This document shows, one piece after another, positions 48,090 to 60,600 of a stretch of 64,000 bases of DNA (its first letter is position 1; each line of letters begins with the position of its first letter). The stretch is taken from positions 3,038,001 to 3,102,000 of the forward strand of contig CM031557.1 of the NCBI GenBank assembly GCA_018466975.1. The letters run 5' to 3'. Below the pieces are notes generated by a model that had not been told where the DNA came from, searched no databases, and saw only the letters and a list, made by a program, of their open reading frames with translations. The position numbers were made by a program, and so were the translations under genes. This DNA comes from Sparassis latifolia. Its lineage: Eukaryota; Basidiomycota; Agaricomycetes; Polyporales; Sparassidaceae.

Positions 48090-50507
48090 GTGATGGCACC
48101 TAAGAAAGCAACATCCAACTTACTACATCCTTCTGCAATTGTTGATGCTGAATGCCTGATGCCTGTGCCTGTGCAGCCCAGTCGCTCAACTGCGAACAAA
48201 AATCCCACCGCTCCTGTCATCAATGCCAAGCAGAAGAGACGCACGCAAGCTGAGATACAAGCAGACAAAGCAAGAAAAGAGCTCAAAAAGGTTCAGAAGG
48301 CTGAGCGATGCACTGCGTCAGTTTATCGGATTGCTGAAAGGGAGCATTCTATGCAACGAGATGACGGAAAACGTCAGTCATTGCGACCTGATCTCCATCT
48401 GATCCACGTACCTCCTGTACATACCTCCACAGCTTTGAAGGTGATCCATGACTCGGCTATCAGCAGCATCGAGCGAGGCGAGCCTGAGACACATGCCTTT
48501 GCCGAAGCTAGCCCAGAGCCTTCAATACCTCCAGTATCTGCTGTTGACTCGGAGTCGGAAGGCCAGGTTGACGATGCTGGAGACAAAGAAAATGACTTTG
48601 CTGACTCTGCGGGAGATAGCGGAGGGGATCTTGACTACCTCACATGCAGCGGTGATGCCTTGGATGAGGACGAGGATCGCGCCAATGACTCCAATTTTGA
48701 CATTGCAGTGATGGCGGAGGAACTTGGTGACATTGATGCTGATGATGAGGACATGGACGATCTGGGTATGGAACCTGTGGGCTCGAGCAACTCCACCAAA
48801 GGACTGTGGAAGAAATTCTTGGCTTCTGAGAAAGCTAAGGAGGGAAACAAGAAGGTTAGCTGTACCATCACTCTACTGCCGCAGAAACCCAGTGCTGAAC
48901 CACATACATAGAAGAAGACGGCACTTAGAAGTCAAATTATCGAGAAACGGAAGGAAGCGGCGACTGCGCCAATGCGTAGCGTGACATCAATGGCAACGAA
49001 ATGCAAGGCACCTGCCAGTGAAAAATCGTCAGCTCTCATGTCTGACGTTGTCTAGCATAGTAATCACTCACGGCCTTTTGGTAGTGTGTATGAGAGCAAG
49101 CGTGCAAAGGCGGTGGCGGAGATTGGTGGTTTGAAGTCTGGGTGGAAAAGATATTTAGCTCGTTCTGAGAACTCCTCCAAAACCTCACTGACAAATGGTG
49201 AGGACTCAGATGCACTGATCGAAGGTGAATTCGAGAAGGACGAGGGTGCTGAAGTCCTGCGCGCTGCGCGTGCCGCTCATCAGACCAACAATATTACCCA
49301 ACATGAAGGTTCCATTGCCACGAACCTGGTCAAGAAAAAACAGGTAGGTGTTTCCTCTGTACGTATCACCAGACATACATGACCTATTGTTCTGCAGGTG
49401 GGCATCGTCTTGAAGCCTGCAGCCGTCGCGGAGATCGATAAGAAGGAACGCGGAGCTGGGCGTGTGAACAAACAACCTACCCCATACTGGTGTAACAAAG
49501 ACCTACCTTTTCCAGCGCGCGGGAAGCACCTTCTTCTTTGGCAGCGAAAATTCATCCCAGCGCTCATTAGCTGGGCCGCTACTCTCCCTGACCCTTTTGG
49601 TTCCAACAGCCACTCAGACTTCAAGAGCACAGTGAAGTCTATTTGGACGAAGATCTTCATCGACCTGCCGGAACTCGACGACAACGGAAAACCACGATCC
49701 GAGCACCCCGCCATCTATGCTGTGGTGCGTCATGTTGTATTATTTCTTTCATATTCTCACTGTTCTCGTGATTGGGTTTTCTCAGGCGCAGGTGGCACTT
49801 CGTACATATCGCAGCGACATTGGTAAAACCGCACTACGGATCCTCGACACGATTTGGAACTCAGCAGATATGGAGGGCAACTACACCACCATCGAGCGTA
49901 GGAAGGCCTGGATCGAAGCGCAGCTGAAAAGCAAGAACTTCTTGTATCTTGACCTGCAGGCGACAGTTAGTTCTCTTCTATTCATGCCCGCTTTCACCAC
50001 TGAGAGTCTCTGCCAGACCCATCCGGGCGCATTTCGCGGCCCTCTGATTATGGAGACCTTTGCCTACCATCTTCAACTCACCATGAAGAGTGAGGTGGAA
50101 TATGGTGAGCCCGCGGGAGCACTTGCATTGTGTAGTGCTGCTGTCAGTCCATCACATTATCATTGCCCGCCTGGCAGCTCAACTTTTTTTCATCCCAGGT
50201 GCAACAGGCACTCGCTGTATGGAAAGACGAGATGAACTCAATCAAGGAACCAGATGGCAGCGCTCGTCGTGGTGGTGCAAGGAACTCCAAGGAAAGTTTT
50301 AAAGATGAGCCGTGGGGGAACGAGGCAAAGATATACTACAATCGCACGAAGGGCCTGAAGGAGCCTAAGTGGCATGTGATCTGTCAAGATGCCCATGCAC
50401 ATCTGCAGCACAAGAACAATGACTTCATGATCGATCTGACTGCGGACTCCTCCGAAGGTGCCGACAATGTTGACGACAACATCCGCATGTCGGAGGATGA
50501 TGACTGA
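48090..50507 (+). pseudogene. Plavaka-associated accessory ORF of unknown function, broken
   Basis: It begins MAPKKATSNLLHPSAIVD and continues with a Lys/Arg/Glu coiled segment (QADKARKELKKVQKAE), a long acidic Asp/Glu region and WKKFLASEKAKEG. An in-frame tag at 48909 follows (from CAG by one C to T). The frame goes on to another tag at 49054. Further exons give GIVLKPAAVAEIDKKERG, KQPTPYWCNKDLPF, SIWTKIFIDLPELDD, VALRTYRSDIGKTALRIL, YLDLQATVSSLLFMP, AFRGPLIMETFAYHLQLT and a C-terminal acidic end at 50507. No domain recognised. It is divergent from Plavaka 2 and may be a second element gene or captured host gene, as the DUF6532-like gene is beside Plavaka 1. Confidence 0.55.
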
Positions 50508-52800
50508 TGGTGAGCATTCTCTGAGCCATGTTGAATTACTGTGTGCTAACGTAGTTGTGTAGCAGAGTCAAGCTGAGCATCGCGAGCTTGTCATCCGGAC
50601 CGCGCGAGGTGCTGATTAGCAAGTAATAATAGCACAGTATCGTATACAAAATGAATATGGAATTGTGGCAATCTGTCAAATCTATGGCTTGTAAGTTGAT
50701 TCGTAGTAAGCATGGTGGTTGCATGGTGCCATAAATACATATCGTAGAAATTCGTAGGTCATTTATAATACCATAGACTTTTCTGGCGACGTGGTGGCGT
50801 GTGGCAGTGCATGGCAAGTCTGGCACCAGATGCACCAGAGTCTTGCGAGTTTGCTGATAGAGGATGCCGCCAGTTTATACAATTACACGAACACACGGGT
50901 CACTACTGCACTTCAAGATGCCTTTTTCTCAGTCTTTCAAATACTCACTGATGCTCGCCCCCATCCGATCATTAAAGAGCTCCACGATTCGCTAGGGCAA
51001 GGTGGGGATAAAGTGTCAAAAACTGCAAACTTTTGTTTAGCTCACCCAATTCTCATCCTTCTTGGTGATGCATCGCTTATCGAACCTTTCTTGCAACACC
51101 TGCACGTGCAGCTGCAAAATCCGAAAACCTTCGAGAATCATGAGTTACAAAATTTGGATCTCAACCTGTTTGAGCTGGTCATCCTGCGCACTTATCTAGA
51201 CCGACTTCCTGCCAATGACCTCGAGATCTATCATCTTCTGTTTGACAAGACACTGAAGGCCCAAGTTCTTCGCCATTTGACGATTCCTGAGCAGATTCTG
51301 GCCACATGCAAAGGTGCGGAGGATACAACAGACCAGCACTTTCACTGAGCCCCCATAGTACATTCTGATATGCTCAAAATCAGCGAACACTTATCCTTGG
51401 AGTACGAGAAACCTCTCACTGTGGCCATTGTAATGGAAAACCAGCCGTACCCTTGGCCAATGTCGCAGGATCCAGGGCTCACAGGGGGACCTCCTTACGA
51501 GATGGAGCGTTCGGGTACACAACCCACTCCTCGCCCGAGACCTCGCCCAAGGACACGGGCTCAAGCCAAGGCAAGTGGAATTGACAAGGCATCTGTGACC
51601 AAGACCGTTCTGACAGACTAGTGCAGGTGAATCATGAGGACAATGAGAATGAGAATTAGCCAAGACCGACAAAGCGGCGACGAAAGAACTTGTAGCCAGT
51701 ACTTGCCGTGTTGAGTGAGGGATAAATTACACCGCGCGCAGTTGTAGCCCCTTCTGCCACTAATAACAGATTTTGTACAATATATTACCATGTCAATAAT
51801 CATATTCTAGAGTCTGTCTTGTAGTGCTATGCCCCGCTAGGACTTCACAACTCAACTTTGTTGCTGGTGCTAGTGCTGCGATCCATTTGAGGAGGGCAAC
51901 CCAAAAGAGGTAATCTTCATTTATTGTACGGAGACACTCCGTGACATACCCTTAGCTCACAAGCCATATTGCCCTCTTCACTTGACATCACTAGCTTTGC
52001 ATAGGGATCATTGAGACCAGCCTTACATAGGGTTGAAACACTGACACCCAACTGTGCACCGCCATCAACTTACCTTCATCGATGCTCTGTCAACTCTCAT
52101 ATTCCCTTTTCCAACTCCCCGCCAACAGGTGAGACATACACATCAGATCTGCAGCATGTTTCATCGGCAGGCTCACAATAAGACTGCACAGTCAGAAATT
52201 CTCTGGTCTCTCAGTTGTGTGTTGGAGAGCTTGTACACAAAGGTATCGCTGTCGTAACTTTGCTTTACTTCATGCTAACTTTCATTGGCTCAGCTTAGCT
52301 TTACTGCACTTTCTTTCACTTTTGATGGCTTTTGTGAACTTTTGTTTGCTTTCCTTCACTTTTGTTTGCTTTCCTTTACTTTTGTTAGCTTTCCTTCACT
52401 TCGTTAGCTTTCCTTCACTTCTGTTAGCTTGCGTTGACTTTCAGATAAGTACTCCCTTTCACCTCCTCAAACTTTAGATTACTTTGTATGACTTCCGTCT
52501 ACTAGTCCATCGCTTTCGTAGAAGCTTTCATATAGTGAACAGAGTCCACACGAATTATATATATATATATATATATATATATGGTGGTCTAGCTCTCTCG
52601 TAATACAAGCCTTGCACAGATAGGTTCCAGGCAGTCCATCGCGCGCATTTATTGTGAGGTTGATCACTACTACTCACTCGGCTGTTAGGCCATGGGTCAC
52701 AAGCGCATGAGGGGCTCATGCGGTTGGGGCCATATATTTATACTACACAGTAATTCTAGGAGATTCCAGTATGTTCTCCGACATACCTATGTGCTGACTA
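50508..52800. other. Gene-free stretch with an unassigned ORF and simple repeats
   Basis: An ORF at 50791-51348 (185 codons; LTDARPHPIIKELHDSLGQG, HPILILLGDASLIEPFLQHL) looks like real protein but matches nothing I know. It may be transposon residue, and 51370-51618 continues in similar style (PRPRPRPRTRAQAKAS). 52320-52445 is a degenerate repeat of cttttgttagctttccttca. 52556-52582 is an (AT)n microsatellite. Confidence 0.45.
52556..52582. repeat. (AT)n microsatellite
   Basis: About 13 consecutive at dinucleotides. Confidence 0.95.
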
Positions 52801-53984
52801 ATATATGTTTCCTGATTGGGAAACCACCAGCCCTAACAGCATTGACTGTGATGTGCTTGGATTGAGTGCACCTGGTTGCTCAAGTTCACTGCAAATGCCA
52901 ATAACAGAGACACACCTTCCACATGCCGTGCACATCCAGCACGGATGCCTGGCCATGAGCGACATACGAGTGACCTCGCTCGCCAGCATTGACGAGCGCG
53001 CCACTATCATTCACGGACATGACTGATCAGCCAGGTAGTGAGTCGAACAGAGAAAGAACATACATTGACATTTCTCGTCAGATCTGCCTGAGTTGCCCTC
53101 GATGAGTGCCCGGCCGCTCAGTATGCCCTGGGTGCAACCCAACACGACCGCCTTCCTGACCTTGATGATGGACTGCACCTGGTTCGCCAAGTTCGCTGCA
53201 AGCTTGTTGAGGATGCTCGTTAGCCAGGACAGTAATCTTCTAGGACAAGTCACAGCACGCGACAGCGCTACAGATCCGCGTGAGATCCATGGTGTTAAAG
53301 AACTGAAGCTTCTCAACGGCCCTCATATCGCTCTCAATCACCGCCACGGCCAGCGGACGAGGAGGACGATAGGCGGGGAACTGATGCGCTCGCCGGTGAG
53401 AGAGGGGACCTTCTGTGTCAAGGATCTTCCCGCAGTTCGGGTAGCACATCTGGTCTAAAATTGGGGAGGGCGAAGATGGCGCCATTGCCATGAGACTTTG
53501 ACAACTTGTTAATGGTCTCCATCGGGTTCACGAGAAAGAGCCTCATCGGCTCGGGAGGCGCGGCCTGTGGGGTCGGCTCGGAATCGAGCAACGAGAGGTT
53601 GGACATCTCGTTGTCCTTGCTGCTGATAGTTGAACTTAAAAGCAATGCCTACAGCGAAGACCAGTAACTGAGGCAATGGACGACGAGAGAAAGCTACGGA
53701 CAGGAAGTCTGGCAGAAGAAGTGAAAGCTAAAATGTTGCAAGTGGGAGTGAAGTAAAGTGAAGCATCGTCATATAACGTAATTAGGGGGAAAGCCCGAAA
53801 AGTTATGTGGAAAAGTAACTTTATACGCACTCAATCTCACTGCCTTGCTAGGCGATCTACGGGATAGTGAAATTTATACTGTGCATTTCACTAGATTCCC
53901 GAATTAATCCCTGGGAAACCTAGTGAACGTCGATTTTCACCGACGAAACTGTTGCTGTTCACCAATACCCGGGCCTATATTATA
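52801..53984. other. Unassigned stretch, possible minus-strand coding remnant
   Basis: Minus-strand segments in neighbouring frames look protein-like: MSNLSLLDSEPTPQAAPPEP, RLFLVNPMETINKLSKSHG, AVAVIESDMRAVEKLQFFNT, ILNKLAANLANQVQSIIKV and AVVLGCTQGILSGRALIEGN. They could be a short gene with introns between about 53600 and 53060, or a decayed one. I do not recognise the product and could not settle splice sites. Confidence 0.3.
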
Positions 53985-54640
53985 CGCATTTATGCATCCG
54001 GCATGAACGCCAAGACCTTCCCATTTCTTGAAGAGCAAGTTGGCCTGGAGACCCATCTGCGGAGCGTTGTTCAACGTGCGACAGAGTCGGCATATCCGCA
54101 TCATGTGGGAGAGCGTCTGCAGGACCAGATGGAATACGGCAGCACTTCGAGGCCGAGACACACGGAATGGGAGAACGGTGCAAAGGGGCCAGCCGAACTG
54201 CTGAAGTCGTGAAGGCACAATGTGAGAACATATTATGTAGGAAGTTGATGACGAGGACATCTTCGTATAAAATGAAATGTATCTACGGAAGCCAATAAAC
54301 GTACAGCACAGGTACTTTGATGCGCAGAACAATGTGAAAAAGAATATTTATCTGCACCGCTACGACCTTCATGAGATGCAGTGGATCAGAATGAGTTATC
54401 AGCCTCACACGCTGTAGCACGGAGAAACGCATATAATTCCATTCTACGAAGTTGTTGAACATGAGCACAAGCGAATGAACCAAGCGACACCACATACAAC
54501 TCCGCATTCCTCCACACAGGAACACGTCCAAGGCACGCGCAGCCTGCTCCAGCAGGTCGATTAGAGCGAACAATTCGGCGAAGCGCGGCGCGTACTACAG
54601 CAACATACGAAGACCACGAGAGGCGGATGGCAGATCCGAG
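53985..54640 (+). pseudogene. Second 3' fragment of the Crinkler-like NTPase gene with its flank
   Basis: Starts cgcatttatgcatccggcatg, aligned to 19548 of the NTPase gene, and stays open for 71 codons to the stop at 54210. The match then continues into the 3' flank, first gtaggaagttgatgacgagga and then, after a gap, the block seen at 20085-20420. It has no start or NTPase domain. Confidence 0.8.
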
Positions 54641-57600
54641 ACGTCGTGCTCCCCAGGTGGAGAGGCCCCAATTTCGCTCACCAGCCGACTTAGGTCACTA
54701 CAGGAGCGCCAGGACGCCTAGCAAACTCTATCACCGCGCGCCAACCAGTTCCACATTGGCTCCGCGGGCGTTCGTATAGAGACACGACGGACCACAGCTA
54801 ATAGGCTGCGATGAAGTGTATGAGTGGCCCGCAACGAGACGAGCCACCGTGGAGCTAATAAGCTCCGTCCCTCGCGTCAATCATGAACGTGTTTCACCAT
54901 CGACTCCGAGTCCGCACTTGGCGCGACGGAGTAACAGGCCACAACTCGCACAAGACCACATCATAGCGCCGCAGCACCAGACAAGACAAGACACCGAGCA
55001 AGCCACAGGAAAATGCAGGTGCAAGCGACGAAGGCCCAAAGCGAGCGCATACCACACCGCGCAGGGCCCCTCGCAAAGAACACCACCACCCAGAACACAA
55101 TACAGATCAAGATCGCGGACATACGGATTCTTGAGCCTGAACGAGCGCGCGGCTCGAAAAGCCGAGGAGGGCGCGCCACGTATGAAAAGTATCGACGAAC
55201 AAACCCTCCCCTCGAACCAGCAGAAACGCAAGTCACCGGAAAACGCAGGTGGAAGCACCGAAGGCCCAAAGCGAGCGCACACCACACCGCGCAGGGTCCC
55301 CGCAAAGAACTCACAATACAGATCAAGATCGCGGACATACGAACTCTCGAGCCTGAACGGGCCACGCGGGCTCGAAAGCGGAGGGTGGCGCGCCGCGTAC
55401 GGAAGGTGTCCACGAACGAACCCTCCCCTCGAAGTCGATCGCGCGATCGGGGTGCCCGTTCGATTTCGAATCGGTGGGGCAGGGGTGGGGAAGGGGGTTC
55501 GTGCGGGGCGCACGACAGAAGCGTAGATGCACACCGGCAACGGCGGCGAGGGGCTAATGAATCATACGTATAATGGCACTGAATAGACGGGGGCAGATCC
55601 GGGGAAGCGACAGCAGAGGGGGGCGGGGCGGCCAACGAGATCAAGGGACGTTGCAGGTCGCCGAGATGCAATGCAATACATCGCGCGGGGAGAGCGGAGG
55701 GACGTTGTACGTACGCGGGATCGCAGGGGGGGCTGTCATGGGGACATTGTATTGAAAGAGACCAGCAGATATCATCGCCAGAGATCCGAATTCGAGTCTG
55801 CAATTCCTCGGCGTCCACCTGGTCGAAAGGTTGAGCATCGGTGGCACAGCAATAGCGCGAGCATCGCCATCCACTCAAATTCGTCGTCAAAGCCGGGGTG
55901 CGCCGCCTCGCAGGACACACGCGCCAGCAGATCCGGGGAAGGGGACCGACCGTGCGGGGCAGAAGAGCTGTCAACACACTGTATCGGAGCAGCAGGCACA
56001 CGAGGAAGCAACACTTCAAAGTGCGGCGCACGCCGGGCAGAAACAACAAAATAAGCACACATAAAAACAGCCTCAAAATGAGATAGCGATCGCACGTCGC
56101 CGCGGTCGCTCCACCGCTGCTGCAGCGGAGATAATCGCGAGCGAGCGGGCGCGTGGCAGGGTCCGAACGCTCTCCTCCGGATAGGCGCTTGATAGGGCGA
56201 CAGCTGTACGAGCGCGACGCGTGATCTGCGTGTGCAGACGGTTGCCAGACCTGTGCGGTCCGCGCGGTTTTGCACTTGCTGGGAACTTGTTCGGGCGACC
56301 TCCGCTGCACTGGCGCGGCGAGGGATGAGCATGCGTGCGCGCGACCGCATCGTGTCTCGTTGCAGAGAGGCGTACCACAGGCAAGACGCATTTAGCCCGG
56401 CACAGCAATCACGCGGAGCGGACAAACAGGACAGCACACGGCCGACAGGCGCACGGGCGAAACATCGGTCTTCCACGCAACTCTCCATGGACCACAGTGG
56501 CAGGCTTCAAGATATGGAACCCAAGTGGAGCGAGAACGAGCGAGATGCGAGACGGGAGAGCAGCTGAGCTGCGAGGAGTAAGCTCCGGGCAGATATGAGA
56601 CGTGATCCTGTGGGATTGTGAGCTCTTCACACCGCTAAATATCTGAGGATGGGGAGATACCCCGAGGCCTCGGGGATGACTTGCCTTTGCGAGCGACCTG
56701 GCTGGAAAACCTGCGACTGATGGGGCTGGGAAGGCGATTTATAGATGAGCGCACGGACCACTTCTGGCTGGAAAGTCTCAGACCAACAGCAGACATATCA
56801 GGAAGACATGATTGGCATGTTAGCGGACCTGAGTGTGGATGACGAGCCGCGTAACGAGGCGAGACGGTAACCGACGCCTTTTGATTCCGGCTCACCACCA
56901 TTGCAGGGAGAACATGGTGCTGCTTCTGCTCTTGGTACCGGAGTCTATCCTGCAAAATTGGTGTTGCTGAGTAATGGAGACAAGGAACAGCTGGCCCTCT
57001 GGTGTAAGTAGAGAATATTATCAGCGCGACGAAACGCAGCCGAAGGCGGACTGACATACAATCGCGGGTCACACTTGGCTGGCTTGTCGTATCCCGACGT
57101 AAATGGAGTCGTTTGGGCGAGCTGCGTGGCACGCAGCAGCATGGACACCGCCAACTCATGCGGGCCGGGCGGTAGTAGGATGTAGGCCCAGATTTTCTGG
57201 ATAACGTAGATGCATGGGCCGTCTGACATCGTAGAGGGAGTAGGACCGTTCTACTATAACGGTTTGAAGTGGCTATTACAATTGGAGTAGCCACCTTCAG
57301 CGGAGGTTGAAATGATCTTACCACTTCTCAGTCCCGTTGTGAGTCGGTTTCTCATCCACTCTCTTATTCTGCGCAGCCTCACTCTGAAGCTGGCTTGGCA
57401 ACGGCTTGATGGAAGGAAAGTCTTCGGTTTGGTATGATAATAGGAAAGCCGCCAAGGTTGCTCAGGACATGAGAGCAGACAGGCGAGTCCACCTACGAAA
57501 TGTAGGTGAGTTCACGACAAGCCGAGTGGAATATCTCCACGTCATTTTTTCCTCCCACCAAGTGGTACATCATCTTGCGCGTCGCAGGCGATCTTGAAGG

Positions 57601-60600
57601 CCGACGAGCTCTCTGCTAGCTTTAGATCTGGTGCGACTCTGGCGCAAGTCTTCAATGCTTCGTCGTGCTCGTTTTGGCGATTCAATCCAGGGCGCAGGAG
57701 TCCCACATTGTCAAGGCGTGCCGTGTCTTTTCTAGACGTGCTTAGCTCTCTACTCTGCAGTAGCAGGCGGTCGTTTATTCTTCCTGGGATGCTTCTAGTA
57801 TTTACTTCTGTTCGCGAGATGTCTGACTATTTTCCTATGCCTGTGTCATCGGCTGTTCTTTATTCTTTTCCTGACTTGAGTGTGTGTATCAAGTACCTGC
57901 CTGCGCGTTGTGCTTCGACTGCGAGTCTGGCGCGAAGCGGATATATGCCTTGAGGACGCCGACATTTCCCGTCTTGTTTCGTTCTGTTCTTTGCGCGAGA
58001 AAGCGATTGGAAAAAATTCGAGGCGGCGTCAAGCGCTAGCTACTAGTATCGGCGACGACCAGCTGCAGGATGAGCTTCAGTCTAATGGTATCGGTCTCCG
58101 CGGTCTGGTCTCATTATCGAGTTGCTCTCCAGCTTTCTGGTATAGTCCCGTTGGACGCTGGTGCAACGTTCGCTCGTGGTCGGATCGGCGCCTGTTTGAC
58201 GTCCGGCGTGTTCTGGCGGGGACGATTTCTAACTCAACGCCCGGCTCGACCTGTCCTTCCGCGGTTCTTGCTTTTGGTTAATATGGCGGCTCTGGGTACT
58301 CGGTCCTCGCATTCGGAGATAGACGCGTCCCCGGACGCGTTTCTGGCATCGTCGTCTGTTTTAGATTCGGGGAAGGAGGGATAGATCGTACACAATTGAG
58401 ATAGGCCATCAATACGGGACCTTCTCCGTCGTCGCCGATGGTTCAACCAGCTTTTTTCAATATCTCCAATATGTTCTTGTTGCATGGTGCGTAAGTTCAT
58501 AAGTTCATATACATATACATATTGCTCGACACTTGGACAATGGCGCGCGATCAACGCCGCTCCACCCTTCTACCCTTGTCCTTCCCGAGCCTGCATTGTC
58601 CTCCTAAGCAGCATAAAAGAGGGAGCCCAGCACATCCTCGTCTCATCTCCCAGCACATCCCATCCAAAAAGCAGCTGCAGAACGCCCCAGCTCGAATCCC
58701 ACCACTCATCCACCCCCGTAACGGGTCACCCGTACACAATACGTGTATACGCGACCGGGGAGCGTGCACGTTTGCTCCGGAGTTACCATCGCTGGTTGCA
58801 CGCTGGCATTCGGACGTGGAGGCTCTTGCCTCCTTTCATCCGAACGACGGTCACAATCGCAGATATTCCCGACTCGGTCCGCGGTGCGCCCAGCTTCGTA
58901 GAGTTGGCACAGGCTATGATTCGTCGTGCGCGGTGTGGCCGTGTTCAAACGTGGCCCACTGTTTTCGACCACCCTTGCCTTCGTTCTGTGGACGAGAACC
59001 GGGTGAAGTTTGTCGAGCGCTGCCCGTCTTAGTCCCGATACTGGATGCCGCTTCGATCGAGGGCACCATTACTGCCTATGCCCAATCGCACCGCTCTCGT
59101 TCACGCCCGTCACCGGTCACTCGGGCACAATACGCGACTGGGAAGCGCGCCCACCCATGCTAGTCCCGACACCACTTTGGGCGAGGGCACCGTTATTGCC
59201 GATGCCCAAAAGCGTGAGATGGCACGAACGTGGCGCATCACGTTCGAGGCGGCGTATCCCCCGATGGAAAGCGGTCTCCCATGGTGGCTGCCCCTCGTCT
59301 GTGAGTTCGTCGGCTCTGATAAAATCGTCCGAGTCCATATAGCTACATAGGACTTCGAAGGCCTGGTCAGATTTACTGGGACCGATGAAGAACTCCTCAT
59401 GGGACCGCAGCTAGGTGCGGACGGGCTCTTCGGGTACCACTGAACGATTCGAATCCTCTGGTGGGGGAGTCGAGTTATCGCATTGACTTTCATCGCTGCA
59501 CAAGTACCGCCCAATTGGACGCAGAGCGTGTCTGGGGCTCCGTGTCGAGCTGCAGCACACACCGCGCGCTGTGACGGTTCGAGCCGATGCGCTTGCGTGC
59601 GCGCCTGGGATCGACGAAACCGGATAGGGAGTCATGTTTCCGGAGACGTGGTTGGGAGGGATGGAGTGTCGACTGGGAGGTACACCGCACGCTCGAGCTG
59701 ATGCACTGAAGGGATGCACTTGCAATTGCTCTCGCCACTCGCTGCTCGTCGGTCTCGTGGAATGGAACGTCGGTCGACGAACGTCCTGATTTGGCTTTGT
59801 GAATACCTCGACTAGAGGTGTATGTTTGTGCATAGCCAATCCAGGGCCTATATCGTCAAAGCCGATTCCAAACTACAATACCCCAAGCGGTCCCGGGGAC
59901 GTCGGATTCGGGTTGCATGGACATGCATCGAGGTCGGGCTGGTAGTCCGACTGATGGAGGACAAGACAGGGAGAGGCGGCGAGTCGAGCAACTAAGCCGA
60001 CCTTCGGCGTGTGGATGCTCCTCGCCTTTGTGCGATTAACAGTAGGAGTGGAGTGCTGGCTGGGGAGTGTCTGTGGAAACTTGGACCGCTCGCAGGGCGG
60101 GCTTTTGTACTGGAGCCGTTCTTTTGTCCTAGAGCGGTTCCTTTGTCCTAGCTAGAGAGCGGCTTGGGTTTGAAGTGAGAGTTTGATGGGCGGCGGGGAG
60201 GACTAAGTATGATTTGTATGGAGGGCGCTGAGTACTAGCAGCCAGAAATTTCAGATCCTTTCAGGGACAATGCTATCAGAAACTTACCTTGGTGAGGTAC
60301 TGTCCATGCACTGGTACTACGCATACGGATCCAATGAAGTGGCGACAGCGACTCGGAGTCGCGGAAGAAGCCACCGGCTCTGCGTCGTAACGTTCGAAGC
60401 ACGGTGTTTGCACGGGTCGATAGAAAAGATCATAAGGAACTGTATTCTTGCAAGGAAGCACCTTATGTCGAACAGATTTTGTCATCAAAGCACAAAATGA
60501 AAAGGTATCATTCAATCTACGGACAGTAGTACGTGATAAGGACAAGCATATAAACAATCGTGTCTAAGGATACGGTAACGCGGATAACATGGTACGCGGA

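Noticed and set aside
54961..56391. 476-codon ORF on the minus strand
   Set aside because: Lies in GC-rich repeated DNA with long open frames on both strands. Composition is Arg/Cys/Ser-rich without motifs, and it repeats the tandem duplication. Most likely a GC artefact.
56635..57324. 229-codon ORF on the minus strand
   Set aside because: Low-complexity Ser/Arg/Pro composition. A second frame in the same place looks no worse.
58522..59163. 213-codon ORF in the GC-rich region
   Set aside because: Overlaps an open frame of similar length in another phase (58484-59032). No family feature.
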